Below, in pieces: positions 1 through 8,049 of a stretch of DNA of 64,000 nucleotides (positions are counted from its first letter, which is position 1; every line of letters begins with the position of its first letter). The translations under genes were made by a program, and so were the position numbers. Source of the DNA: Youngiibacter multivorans (GTDB lineage Bacteria > Bacillota > Clostridia > Clostridiales > Clostridiaceae); contig NZ_JAGGKC010000010.1 of the NCBI RefSeq assembly GCF_017873395.1, positions 50,583-114,582 on the forward strand, in the 5' to 3' direction. The notes below the pieces were generated by a model that was not told where the DNA came from, did no database searches, and saw nothing but the letters and a program-made list of their open reading frames with translations.

Positions 1-93
1 TTCAGCTACAGGGGCAAGATGGTTGACATGCCTGTAATAAAAAGAGCGGAGACCCTGATGGAATCCGCAAGGAAATGGGGGCTTGTGAAATGA
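1..93 (+). CDS. citE: citrate lyase beta subunit (CitE), C-terminal 30 residues only
   Basis: The window opens inside a reading frame whose last residues include SYRGKMVDMPVIKRAETLM and which stops with TGA at 91-93. The motif (G-K-M-x-D-x-P-x-x-x-R-A) is the typical C-terminus of the HpcH/HpaI aldolase-like citryl-CoA lyase subunit of citrate lyase. The stop codon overlaps the next start in an ATGA arrangement (90-93), as expected for translationally coupled citE-citF. The subunit cleaves citryl-ACP to acetyl-ACP and oxaloacetate in the cytoplasm. Only the tail is present, so identification leans on the following citF gene. Confidence 0.75.
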   Translation, partial: FSYRGKMVDMPVIKRAETLMESARKWGLVK

Positions 94-1595
94 GGAACTC
101 CATTGGAAGAGAAGGCCTTGAGAACCCATTTTTGGGCGCCTTCGCAAATGTAAAGGAAAGCATATACAAGCCGGTCAAGACTGACCTTTCAAGACATCCC
201 GAACGAGACTTAAGCCTTGATGAGATCATTGATAATCTTGGCATTAAGGATGGAATGACTCTTAGCTTCCATCATCACCTTAGGAACGGTGACTTTGTCC
301 TTGACATGGTGATGAGGAGGATTCAGGCAAGAGGAATAAAGAACCTTACAATAGCTGCGACATCCACATTCCCCTGCCACAAGTGCCTGGTCGATATGTT
401 CGAAGATGGTACTGTCACAAAGGTCATTACAGCATATCTGCAGGGACCTGTTGCAAAAGCCATAAGCGAAGGCAAATGCAGGGATATCTGTGTAGTATGC
501 ACTCATGGCGGAAGACCCAGGTCAATACTTGAAGGTGAGCTTAAGATCGACGTTGCTTTCATAGCGGCTCCTGGAGTTGACAAGGATGGAAACCTTACTG
601 GATCTGACGGACCTTCAGCATGCGGCATACTTGGATACGCTGTGGCAGATGCCCAGATGGCAGACAAGGTGGTTGCAGTAACTGACTACACTGCTGATGT
701 CGTTAACAAGCCTGAGATACCACACCATCTGGTGGACTATGTCGTAAATGTCGATTCCATAGGAGACCCAAAAGGGATAGTAAGCGGATCGACTGTAATA
801 ACGAAAGATCCGGTTGGACTGAAGATTGCAAGGGACTGTGCGACTCTCATTGCGCATTCAGGCCTTCTGAAGGACGGCTTCAGCTTCCAGACAGGAGCAG
901 GCGGAATATCGCTTGCTGTCGCGAATGAAGTCAAGAAGCTCATGAAGAAGGGAAATATTAAAGGAAGCTTCGCTTCTGGAGGAACTACCGATTATCTGGT
1001 TCAGATGCTTGCTGAAGGGTATTTCGAGAATCTGTATGACGTTCAATGCTTCAATCTTGATGCAGTCGAATCCGTCAAGGTCAGGGACAATCATATCAAG
1101 ATAGATGCCAACAAATATGCAAACATCAACAATCCTGACAACGTGGTAAATAAGCTTGATGTGGTAATCCTTGGAGCAAGTGAGATCGACCTGGACTACA
1201 ACGTAAACGTCACAACCGGAACAGACGGCATAATCCTCGGAGGCTCAGGAGGCCACGCGGATACCGCTGCTGGCGCAAAGCTTGCGATAATAGTGTCGAA
1301 GCTGATGAACGCCAGGCTTTCCTGTCTGGTGGACAAGGTCACTACAGTCACTACTCCTGGAGAAACAATAGACATCCTTGTCACAGACAGGGGTATTGCC
1401 ATAAATCCGAAGCATCATGAGCTTATAGAAAAGCTCAAATCTGAAACAAACCTTGAAATCCTTACTATAGGCGAGCTTAAGGAAATTGCGGATGGCCTCA
1501 CAGGTATACCGGAGAAGCTCGAAACCAGCGACAGGATTGTCGCTGTCAGCGAATACAGGGATGGAACTATCCTTGACGTGCTCTACATGGTCTGA
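90..1595 (+). CDS. citF: citrate lyase alpha subunit (citrate:acetyl-ACP transferase)
   Basis: The 501-residue product matches the length of CitF proteins and has the family signature near residue 55 (GMTLSFHHHLRNGDFVLDMV) plus the glycine-rich stretch GTDGIILGGSGGHADTAAGA near residue 385 found in CoA-transferase-like alpha subunits. CitF exchanges acetyl for citrate on the acyl carrier subunit, the first half of citrate cleavage to acetate and oxaloacetate during anaerobic citrate fermentation. I chose ATG at 90, not the in-frame ATG at 75, because it gives the 4-bp ATGA overlap with citE and sits about 10 nt after AGGAAATGGGGG. The citrate transporter-like gene follows after 51 bp, so uptake and cleavage are co-expressed. 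Confidence 0.95.
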   Translation: MRNSIGREGLENPFLGAFANVKESIYKPVKTDLSRHPERDLSLDEIIDNLGIKDGMTLSFHHHLRNGDFVLDMVMRRIQARGIKNLTIAATSTFPCHKCLVDMFEDGTVTKVITAYLQGPVAKAISEGKCRDICVVCTHGGRPRSILEGELKIDVAFIAAPGVDKDGNLTGSDGPSACGILGYAVADAQMADKVVAVTDYTADVVNKPEIPHHLVDYVVNVDSIGDPKGIVSGSTVITKDPVGLKIARDCATLIAHSGLLKDGFSFQTGAGGISLAVANEVKKLMKKGNIKGSFASGGTTDYLVQMLAEGYFENLYDVQCFNLDAVESVKVRDNHIKIDANKYANINNPDNVVNKLDVVILGASEIDLDYNVNVTTGTDGIILGGSGGHADTAAGAKLAIIVSKLMNARLSCLVDKVTTVTTPGETIDILVTDRGIAINPKHHELIEKLKSETNLEILTIGELKEIADGLTGIPEKLETSDRIVAVSEYRDGTILDVLYMV

Positions 1596-1646
1596 CCGGG
1601 AAGCTTTTAGCTTACCGCAAGATAAATATTTTATTGGAGGGAAAAA

Positions 1647-2936
1647 ATGAAAGACTACAAAATCATGGGCATCAGCCTGCCGCTCTACTTAGTATTACTC
1701 GCAATCCTAATCGTAGCCATCGTAATGGACATTCTTCCTGCAGGAATGATCGGTGCATTCGCATTCATGATGATCGTCGGAGCTTTGCTTGACGTCATAG
1801 GAAACAACACTCCGATCGTTAAGACATTCTTCGGCGGCGGCCCGATTGTTATCATCTTCGGATCTGCTGCACTCGCTTACTACAATATTCTTCCGGAATC
1901 GGTGGTAAAGAACGTCAATACCTTCATGAAGGGCGGCGGATTCCTCGATTTCTACATCGCAGCACTTATAACAGGATCAATACTTGGAATGAACAAGAAG
2001 CTTCTCATAAAGGCTTCGCTCAGATACTTCCCGACCATAATCGGCGGAGTAGTCGTATCCCTTGCATTCGTTGCGCTCGGTGGGCTTCTGTTCGGCCAGG
2101 CACCAGGAGAATCCATAGCTTACATCGGAATCCCAATAATGGGAGGCGGAATGGGAGCAGGTGCGGTTCCAATATCGCAGGTATTTGCAAACGGACTTGG
2201 AATCCCAGCTGAACAGATACTCTCAAAGCTCGTTCCAGCAGTAGCTCTTGGAAATGCAATGGCTATAGTTGCAGGCGGACTTCTTGACAAGCTTGGCAAG
2301 GCAAGGCCTGAGCTTACCGGAAACGGAAAGCTCATGGAAGTTGGAGATGAGGAGCTCCACGAGAAGGAAGATCAAAACGAAAAGCTTGAGCTCTCAGACT
2401 ATGGAGTAGGCATAGCAATAGCATGCGTATTCTTTGTATTCGGAGTAATAGTTGCAAGCCTCTTCAAGAAGGTTACCGGAGTAGACATACACTCATATGC
2501 ATGGATGATAATATCTGTTGCAGTAGCAAAGGCACTTAACCTTCTTCCAAGGAAGTTTGAGAAGGCTTGTGCAACCTGGTACAACTTCGTTGCAAAGAAC
2601 TGGACAGCTGCACTGCTCATGGGTATAGGCATAGCCTACACCGACCTTGGACAGGTACTTGCAGCCATGACACCGCTCTACATATTCCTCTGCTTCCTTG
2701 TAGTCCTTGGAGCAGTAATCGGAACTATGATAGTCGGAAAGCTCATGGGCTTCTATCCTATAGAAGCTGCATTGACTGCCGGCCTCTGCATGGCTAACAT
2801 GGGTGGAACCGGAGACGTTGCAGTTCTTACAGCCGCTCACAGGATGGAGCTTATGCCATTCGCACAGATATCCTCAAGGCTTGGTGGAGCATTCATCATT
2901 CTCCTCGCAACACTGATAGCCCCGATGGTATTCTAA
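1647..2936 (+). CDS. 2-hydroxycarboxylate transporter family Na+ symporter (citrate/malate, CitS/CitP type)
   Basis: A 429-residue polytopic membrane protein with about 11 hydrophobic segments. The two family signature loops are visible: GGGMGAGAVPISQ around residue 165-180 and GGTGDVAVLTA followed by MELMPFAQISSRLGG near residues 385-410, closely resembling the two re-entrant loops of CitS, CitP and MleP. Family members move citrate, malate or other 2-hydroxycarboxylates with Na+ or H+, or exchange them for fermentation products. Position directly after citF makes citrate the most likely substrate. A ribosome site GGAGGG lies 7 nt before the ATG. Substrate and coupling ion are inferred from the neighbourhood. 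Confidence 0.9.
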   Translation: MKDYKIMGISLPLYLVLLAILIVAIVMDILPAGMIGAFAFMMIVGALLDVIGNNTPIVKTFFGGGPIVIIFGSAALAYYNILPESVVKNVNTFMKGGGFLDFYIAALITGSILGMNKKLLIKASLRYFPTIIGGVVVSLAFVALGGLLFGQAPGESIAYIGIPIMGGGMGAGAVPISQVFANGLGIPAEQILSKLVPAVALGNAMAIVAGGLLDKLGKARPELTGNGKLMEVGDEELHEKEDQNEKLELSDYGVGIAIACVFFVFGVIVASLFKKVTGVDIHSYAWMIISVAVAKALNLLPRKFEKACATWYNFVAKNWTAALLMGIGIAYTDLGQVLAAMTPLYIFLCFLVVLGAVIGTMIVGKLMGFYPIEAALTAGLCMANMGGTGDVAVLTAAHRMELMPFAQISSRLGGAFIILLATLIAPMVF

Positions 2937-2948
2937 ACCAGATAATTC

Positions 2949-2979
2949 AAAGGCATGGATCGCATGATCCATGCCTTTT
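2949..2979 (+). terminator. rho-independent terminator of the citrate operon
   Basis: A perfect 13-bp inverted repeat (AAAGGCATGGATC / GATCCATGCCTTT, loop GCAT) begins 12 bp after the transporter stop. The run of T after the stem is CCTTTT; the IS21 element now begins at its last T, so the U-tract is followed by insertion-sequence DNA. Confidence 0.8.
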
Positions 2980-2996
2980 GCGAAATGCGGCGATTG

Positions 2997-3070
2997 GGAG
3001 CCAGTAACGCGGAGGCTTAGAGCCACTTGCGCGCAATATAAGAACCATCTAACACGCAACTACAGAGCCA
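2997..3070. repeat. left-end IS21 repeat array (four copies, about 22-bp period)
   Basis: GGAGCCA, AGAGCCA, AGAACCA and AGAGCCA occur at 22-, 22- and 23-bp intervals between the left terminus and istA. Multiple terminal repeats are typical of IS21 and are the expected IstA binding sites. They mirror the array at 5448-5521. Confidence 0.85.
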
Positions 3071-3143
3071 ATAATATATTCCTGCTGTAATATAAAATTA
3101 GTGCATTCTTGCATTAATTTTATTTTTTTAGGAGGAAAAACGC

Positions 3144-4694
3144 ATGTCAGACAACATCACTATCGTCAAGGCCGTCTATAGCGGCCTTAGCCAACGTCAG
3201 GTTGCTGCGACCCACAAGGTATCCAGAAATACCATTGCTCTGCTCTTACGTCATGCGAGAGACCAAGGATGGCTCACTCTTGAAGATCTTAAACCACTGG
3301 ATGAAGCCCATTTCACAATGAATCTGCCTACCATAGCCACTCAAGGCAGAGATTCAACCTTTAAGATGCCAGACTACGAATATGTCCACTCGGAACTGGC
3401 TAAACCCTATGTCACACTCAAACTACTTTGGGAAGAATACGTGAAATCATGTCAGGATAACGGGGACAGATTCTACATGGAGACCCAGTTCAGACGCTAT
3501 TACCATAAGTATGCCAGGATCAACAAGGCTACGATAAGACTTGACCACAAGCCAGCCTTGTCTATGGAGGTAGATTGGGCTGGCACCAGAATCGGCTACT
3601 ACGACAATGATCTTGAAGAAATGAGTGAAGCCTCGTTATTCGTTTCTGTTTTGCCATGTAGCCAGTTAGTTTATGCTGAGCCCTTCAGGGACGAAAAGCT
3701 ACCATCCTGGATTGCTGGTCACATCAATGCATTCAGATACATTGGGGGAGTCCCCAAAACTCTCATTCCAGACAATTTGAAGAGTGGCGTTACGCATGCG
3801 AACTTCTATGAGCCGGTACTTAATAAGACGTACAACGATATGGCGGATTATTATGGCACGGTCATTTTGCCGGCGCGTGTTCGGAAACCTCGTGATAAGA
3901 GCTCAGGGGAAAATACGGTATTGATTGCATCCAGAAGAATTCTGGCAAAGCTTAGGAATGTACAGATTCTCTCATTTTCCGAGTTGCAAAAGAAAGTCAA
4001 GACAGCGCTTGAGCAAGTTAACGAAACACCTTTGACAGGAAAAAGCGAGAGCCGTTGGACAGCTTACCAGGCTGAGGAAAAAGAATACATGCTCCCGCTT
4101 CCCAAACACCCATATGAATTGGCTCAATGGGGAAAAGCCAAAGTCCAACCTAATTGCCACATCGCCTACCAGCGTAAATTCTACTCCGTTCCATTTGAGC
4201 ATTTGGGCGAGGAAGTAGATGTAAGGGCAACTCAATCGACGATAGAAATATTCTACCACCACCAGCGCATCTCGTCACACAAACGATTGTTGGGAAAGGC
4301 AACTTATTCCACAATCAAAGAACACATGCCTCCCGATAAGATATTCTTCACCGACTGGAACAAAGACCGTTTCCTCCAGTGGAGTCAATCGATAGGTCCA
4401 GCCACAGGTAAAGTCATAGAACTGATCATAGAAAGATCTGTAATAGAGCAACAAGCTTATCGCTCATGTTTTGGTGTTTTGAGCCTCAAAGACAAGTATA
4501 CTGAGCTGCGTCTTGAGAGGGCTTGTTCCACGATTCTGTCTCTTACATCAAACCCTACATATCAGCAAATTAAAAACATGCTTGAAAAAGAAAGCAAGGA
4601 ATCGGCTATTGTAAAGGATGATACGCCAACAGATAAGGGTCCACAAGGCTTTAGGCGTGGTGCAGAATATTTTGGAGGTGACGATAATGCTTAA
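3144..4694 (+). CDS. istA: IS21 family transposase IstA
   Basis: A 516-residue DDE transposase. An N-terminal helix-turn-helix (GLSQRQVAATHKVSRNTIAL, residues about 14-33) is followed by the rve/RNase H-fold core with MEVDWAGT (first Asp, about residue 148), LIPDNLKSGV (second Asp, about residue 211) and the downstream Glu in DKSSGENTV (about residue 257). The C-terminal Mu-transposase-like beta-barrel region follows. AGGAGG lies about 9 nt before the ATG. The last codons overlap istB by 8 bp. No frameshift or internal stop is seen, so the enzyme is probably functional. It cuts and joins the IS ends together with IstB. Confidence 0.95.
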   Translation: MSDNITIVKAVYSGLSQRQVAATHKVSRNTIALLLRHARDQGWLTLEDLKPLDEAHFTMNLPTIATQGRDSTFKMPDYEYVHSELAKPYVTLKLLWEEYVKSCQDNGDRFYMETQFRRYYHKYARINKATIRLDHKPALSMEVDWAGTRIGYYDNDLEEMSEASLFVSVLPCSQLVYAEPFRDEKLPSWIAGHINAFRYIGGVPKTLIPDNLKSGVTHANFYEPVLNKTYNDMADYYGTVILPARVRKPRDKSSGENTVLIASRRILAKLRNVQILSFSELQKKVKTALEQVNETPLTGKSESRWTAYQAEEKEYMLPLPKHPYELAQWGKAKVQPNCHIAYQRKFYSVPFEHLGEEVDVRATQSTIEIFYHHQRISSHKRLLGKATYSTIKEHMPPDKIFFTDWNKDRFLQWSQSIGPATGKVIELIIERSVIEQQAYRSCFGVLSLKDKYTELRLERACSTILSLTSNPTYQQIKNMLEKESKESAIVKDDTPTDKGPQGFRRGAEYFGGDDNA

Positions 4695-5421
4695 TCAGGA
4701 AATGTTGAACAAACTTAGGCATATGAAAATGACTGGGATTGCAGAAGCGCTTGAGCAACAAGAACAAGATCCGGGATACGAAGAATTGAGTTTCCAGGAA
4801 AGGCTCAATCTTCTGGTTGACTGGGAATATAGCAAGCGTCAGCACAATCGCCTCCAGCTATTAATCAGCCAGGCGAAATTCCAGAATCCCGACGCCTGTG
4901 TTGAGGATATCAACTATGCAATAGACCGTAAGCTGGATCGCAACTTGATCCTCGAACTGGCCTCATGCAACTACATACCACATGGTCAGAACATCGTAAT
5001 AGTTGGTGCGACGGGTGCTGGGAAATCTTATATTGCACAAGCCCTTGGTCAAGCTGCTTGCCGCAGGCTCATTTCTACCAAATACATCCAGTTGCCTGAC
5101 CTGCTTGAAGAGCTAAGGATAGCCAAAGATAAGGGACCCGATGTATTCACCAGATTAAGAAAGCAATACGTGAAATGTGGTCTCCTTATTATCGACGAAT
5201 GGCTCCTATTCCCGATATGCATTGAAGATACTGAGAATCTCCTTTCCATCATTGACCGCCGCAAGAATCTTCGTCCTACTATTGTAGTCTCCCAACTAGA
5301 ACCTGCTGAGTGGTTGGATCAGATTCCTGTTCACCTTGCCGCAGAATCAATCACCGACAGAGTATCAACAAAGGCGCATAGAATTACGATAAAGGGTACC
5401 AAGTCAATGAGGTCAATATAG
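4687..5421 (+). CDS. istB: IS21 family AAA+ transposition helper IstB
   Basis: A 244-residue DnaC/IstB-like ATPase. The Walker A motif is GATGAGKS (about residue 105) and Walker B is LLIIDEWLL (about residue 170). The N-terminal segment MLNKLRHMKMTGIAEALEQQ is the standard IstB start, so I use ATG 4687 and not the longer upstream frame; GGAGG at 4675 is in place for it. IstB assembles on target DNA and activates IstA. Overlap with istA by 8 bp implies coupled translation. Length is normal for the family. Confidence 0.95.
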   Translation: MLNQEMLNKLRHMKMTGIAEALEQQEQDPGYEELSFQERLNLLVDWEYSKRQHNRLQLLISQAKFQNPDACVEDINYAIDRKLDRNLILELASCNYIPHGQNIVIVGATGAGKSYIAQALGQAACRRLISTKYIQLPDLLEELRIAKDKGPDVFTRLRKQYVKCGLLIIDEWLLFPICIEDTENLLSIIDRRKNLRPTIVVSQLEPAEWLDQIPVHLAAESITDRVSTKAHRITIKGTKSMRSI

Positions 5422-5447
5422 TAAATTTTGAAAGCCACCCTTCGGGG

Positions 5448-5521
5448 TGGCTCTCGCGCTTCGCGCCACTGGCTCTGCATTCTGCGCGTTAATGGCTCTT
5501 TGACTGCGTACATATGGCTCT
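5448..5521. repeat. right-end IS21 repeat array (four inverted copies, about 22-bp period)
   Basis: TGGCTCT occurs at 5448, 5470, 5493 and 5515. The array is the mirror image of the left-end array: in both, the first repeat ends exactly 25 bp in from the terminus. This symmetry helps fix the element ends at 2979 and 5539. Confidence 0.85.
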
Positions 5522-5585
5522 ATTAAAACGCTGTACGCACCTTTTGCATTCAATTATTTTCACTGTGCCTGTCTTTATAATCCTG

Positions 5586-7193
5586 TTACCATGCAGCTAT
5601 GCATCCATCTGCCCTCATCTCCGTTCCGCCGCAGAGGACTCCAGAGTCATTCCTCCATATTATCTCCCCTCTTCCGAAGGTTGAATTGTCCTTGGCTATC
5701 TCGATCTCATGGCCTCGTGATATGAGATCTGAAACCATCTCTTCCGGGAACGTATCTTCTACGAGCAGCTTCTTTCCTTCAACCCATTGCCATCTCGGAG
5801 CATCAAGCGCATCCTGCGGATTCATATGCCAGTCGATGGAGTTCATCAGGACCTGAAGGTGGCCCTGCGGCTGCATGTATGCTCCCATTACGCCGAATGG
5901 TCCTACTGCCTTTCCGCCTTTTGTGACGAATCCGGGTATTATCGTATGGTACGGCTTCTTTGACGGACCAACCTCATTTGGGTGACCCTTCTCCATGCTG
6001 AAGCCAAGTCCCCTGTTATGAAGGGCTATCCCGGTACCTGGCACCACAAGCCCTGACCCGAAGCCCATATAGTTACTCTGGATCATGGATACCATGTTGC
6101 CTTCTCCATCAGCAGTCGCAAGGTAAACAGTACCTCCCGGAGGCAGCTTCCCTGGTTTAGGCATGATTGCTTTCTCCGTTATCAGCTTTCTTCTTATCTT
6201 GGCATACTCATCAGACAGGTAGTTCTTAATATCTGACCTCATGTGCATCGGATCCGCAATCTCCGCCAGCCCATCTGAAAAGGCAAGCTTAAGGGCTTCA
6301 ACCTGCTTGTGGAAGAATGCAGAGTCTCTGGTTTCAAGCTCAAAGCCCTTCATAATGTTAAGCGCCATGAGTGCAATTGCACCCTGATTGTTTGGAGGGA
6401 GCTCCCATATGTCATATCCTCTGTATCCGACCGAAATTGGCTCCACCCATTCTGCTTTGAAAGCAGCCATGTCTTCTTTCCTTATTAATCCGTTGTATTT
6501 TCTTGAGTATTCATCTATCTTTCCTGCAATTTCACCTTCATAGAAATCCCGTGCTGAGGTATTGGCAATTTTCTCCAGTGTCCTAGCATGGTCTTCTGAC
6601 CTGAATTTCTCACCTGCTTCTGGTGCTTTGCCGTTTGGGGCGAAGGTCTCGAACCAGTGTTTGAATTCCTCTCCCTTCAGCAAGCCTGTGTAGCTATCAA
6701 ATGCCTTTTTCCAGTTTCTAGCCACCACAGGACTCACTGGATAGCCATCCCTTGCATAGGATATCGCAGGCTCCAATGCTTCAAAAAGAGACAGATTGCC
6801 GAACCTTTCTGAAAGCGCTGCCCAGCCTCCAGGAGCACCTGGAACTGTTACTGGAATGAAGCCATGCTTAGGGAGAGTGCTTAAGCCATTTTGATCAAGC
6901 TTCTCCCTTGTCAGAGTCTTTGGTGACCTGCCACAGGAATTCATTCCATGCAGCCTGCCATTTATCCAGACTATCGCAAAATTGTCTCCTCCTATCCCAT
7001 TGGAGGTCGGTTCCACGACTGTAAGAGCTGCAGCTGTGGCTATGGCAGCATCAACAGCATTGCCGCCCTTCTTTAGGATATCAAGTCCTGCCTGTGCTGC
7101 AAGCGGCTGGCTTGTCGCTATCATGCCATTCCTAGCATAGACCACGTTCCTTCTGGAATTGAACTGATAGAAGTCAGGGTCAAATTTCATCAT
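5586..7193 (-). CDS. cytosolic gamma-glutamyltransferase family protein (YwrD-like Ntn hydrolase)
   Basis: A 535-residue GGT-fold protein. The N-terminal signature GNAVDAAIATAAALTVVEPTSNGIGGD (from about residue 40) and the small-subunit start GGTVYLATADGEGN near residue 354, where autocleavage before Thr is expected, identify the family; SNYMGFGSG and GPFGVMGAYMQPQGH follow. GGTs hydrolyse or transfer gamma-glutamyl groups of glutathione and related compounds. No signal peptide is present, unlike exported GGTs, so a cytosolic role as in the YwrD branch is likely. The ATG overlaps the stop of the upstream C26 peptidase gene by 4 bp, so the two form an operon for gamma-glutamyl compound breakdown. 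The substrate is not determined. Confidence 0.9.
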   Translation of the reverse strand: MMKFDPDFYQFNSRRNVVYARNGMIATSQPLAAQAGLDILKKGGNAVDAAIATAAALTVVEPTSNGIGGDNFAIVWINGRLHGMNSCGRSPKTLTREKLDQNGLSTLPKHGFIPVTVPGAPGGWAALSERFGNLSLFEALEPAISYARDGYPVSPVVARNWKKAFDSYTGLLKGEEFKHWFETFAPNGKAPEAGEKFRSEDHARTLEKIANTSARDFYEGEIAGKIDEYSRKYNGLIRKEDMAAFKAEWVEPISVGYRGYDIWELPPNNQGAIALMALNIMKGFELETRDSAFFHKQVEALKLAFSDGLAEIADPMHMRSDIKNYLSDEYAKIRRKLITEKAIMPKPGKLPPGGTVYLATADGEGNMVSMIQSNYMGFGSGLVVPGTGIALHNRGLGFSMEKGHPNEVGPSKKPYHTIIPGFVTKGGKAVGPFGVMGAYMQPQGHLQVLMNSIDWHMNPQDALDAPRWQWVEGKKLLVEDTFPEEMVSDLISRGHEIEIAKDNSTFGRGEIIWRNDSGVLCGGTEMRADGCIAAW

Positions 7194-7948
7194 TTCATCA
7201 CCCTCCTCGCCTCTGTCACAAATCTCCTGAATAGTTCAAGAGCCCATACCTCTTCATCCACCATAGCCTCAGGATGGCATTGGATTCCTACGACAAATGG
7301 CTTCTCTTCCATCTCTGAGGAATGGGGCCATTCCATCTCTATGGCTTCAATAACGCCATCCTTGCTTATCGCGGACACGATGAATCCAGGCGCTGTGTGC
7401 TTCACTGACTGATGATGAAAGGAGTTGACCTTTTGATCCCTTGCCATGATCTCTGAGAGTATCGTATTTTCATTGACCAAAAGACTATGGGATGGGAATC
7501 TGCCGTCAGTCTTCTGATCGTGGCAGAGTCTGCTTCCGTTTGCGTATGAGAGGTCCTGGTGGAGTGTTCCTCCGAGCGATGCATTCAGTATCTGCGCACC
7601 TCTGCATATGCCAAGGATAGGTTTCCCGCATTTCATCGCCTCTTCAATCAGCAGGCTTTCAAACCTGTCCCTTATTGGAAGCGTTTCCTGCAGCATAGGC
7701 AAGGGCTCTTCGCCATAAGTCCCAGGGTCCACATCATGGCCCCCGGTCAGAAGAAGTCCATCAGTCAGCTCCATGATTATCCTTGCAGACTCCTCATCTT
7801 CTGTTACCGGAAGTATTATAGCTATCCCTCCAGCCTTCTCTACTGAATGGATATAGTCCTGTGGCACGCTGGACTTAATATCACCAAGCGGCCCCCCCCT
7901 GCTTACATCAATTCCTCCTGAAATTCCTATGACAGGCTTGCTTCGCAT
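7190..7948 (-). CDS. gamma-glutamyl-gamma-aminobutyrate hydrolase family protein (peptidase C26, class I GATase)
   Basis: A 252-residue class I glutamine-amidotransferase-like hydrolase. The nucleophile elbow GICRGAQILNASLGG holds the catalytic Cys (about residue 115) and GIQCHPEAM the His-x-Glu pair (about residue 223). PuuD-type members split gamma-glutamyl-GABA into glutamate and GABA; others act on polyglutamate or other gamma-glutamyl amides. I start at ATG 7948 because GGAGGGG lies 7 nt upstream and the protein then begins MRSKPVIGISGG as in homologues; an upstream in-frame ATG at 8002 has no such site. It overlaps the downstream GGT gene by 4 bp. Confidence 0.88.
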   Translation of the reverse strand: MRSKPVIGISGGIDVSRGGPLGDIKSSVPQDYIHSVEKAGGIAIILPVTEDEESARIIMELTDGLLLTGGHDVDPGTYGEEPLPMLQETLPIRDRFESLLIEEAMKCGKPILGICRGAQILNASLGGTLHQDLSYANGSRLCHDQKTDGRFPSHSLLVNENTILSEIMARDQKVNSFHHQSVKHTAPGFIVSAISKDGVIEAIEMEWPHSSEMEEKPFVVGIQCHPEAMVDEEVWALELFRRFVTEARRVMK

Positions 7949-8002
7949 ATTACACCCCTCCTCCGACGTAGAAAATAAATTTTGTTCTAAGCTGATAAGC
8001 AA

Positions 8003-8008
8003 ATTATA
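8003..8008 (-). promoter_or_regulatory. candidate extended -10 promoter for the C26/GGT operon
   Basis: On the minus strand the sequence TGGTATAAT is a TGn extended -10 box about 55 bp upstream of the ATG at 7948. No good -35 hexamer is visible. Prediction only. Confidence 0.4.
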
Positions 8009-8049
8009 CCATTAAAAGATATACACTGGATATTATCTGGCATGTTCAA

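Larger units (their letters stand above)
2979..5539 (+). mobile_element. complete IS21-family insertion sequence (2561 bp)
   Basis: The element carries overlapping istA and istB genes. Its ends read TGCG...CGCA and align without gaps over 25 bp (14 of 25 positions identical, ending in GAGCC). Each end carries four GAGCCA-type repeats at 22-23 bp spacing: on the left at 2998, 3020, 3042 (GAACCA) and 3065; on the right, inverted (TGGCTCT), at 5448, 5470, 5493 and 5515. CCTTT flanks the element at 2974-2978 and 5540-5544, consistent with a 5-bp target-site duplication; because the left end begins TGC the flanking match can also be read as 8 bp (CCTTTTGC). Both genes look intact, so the element may be active. 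Confidence 0.93.

Noticed and set aside
2979..5539. Composite transposon or integron cargo inside the IS
   Set aside because: Only istA and istB lie between the mapped ends; there is no room for cargo.
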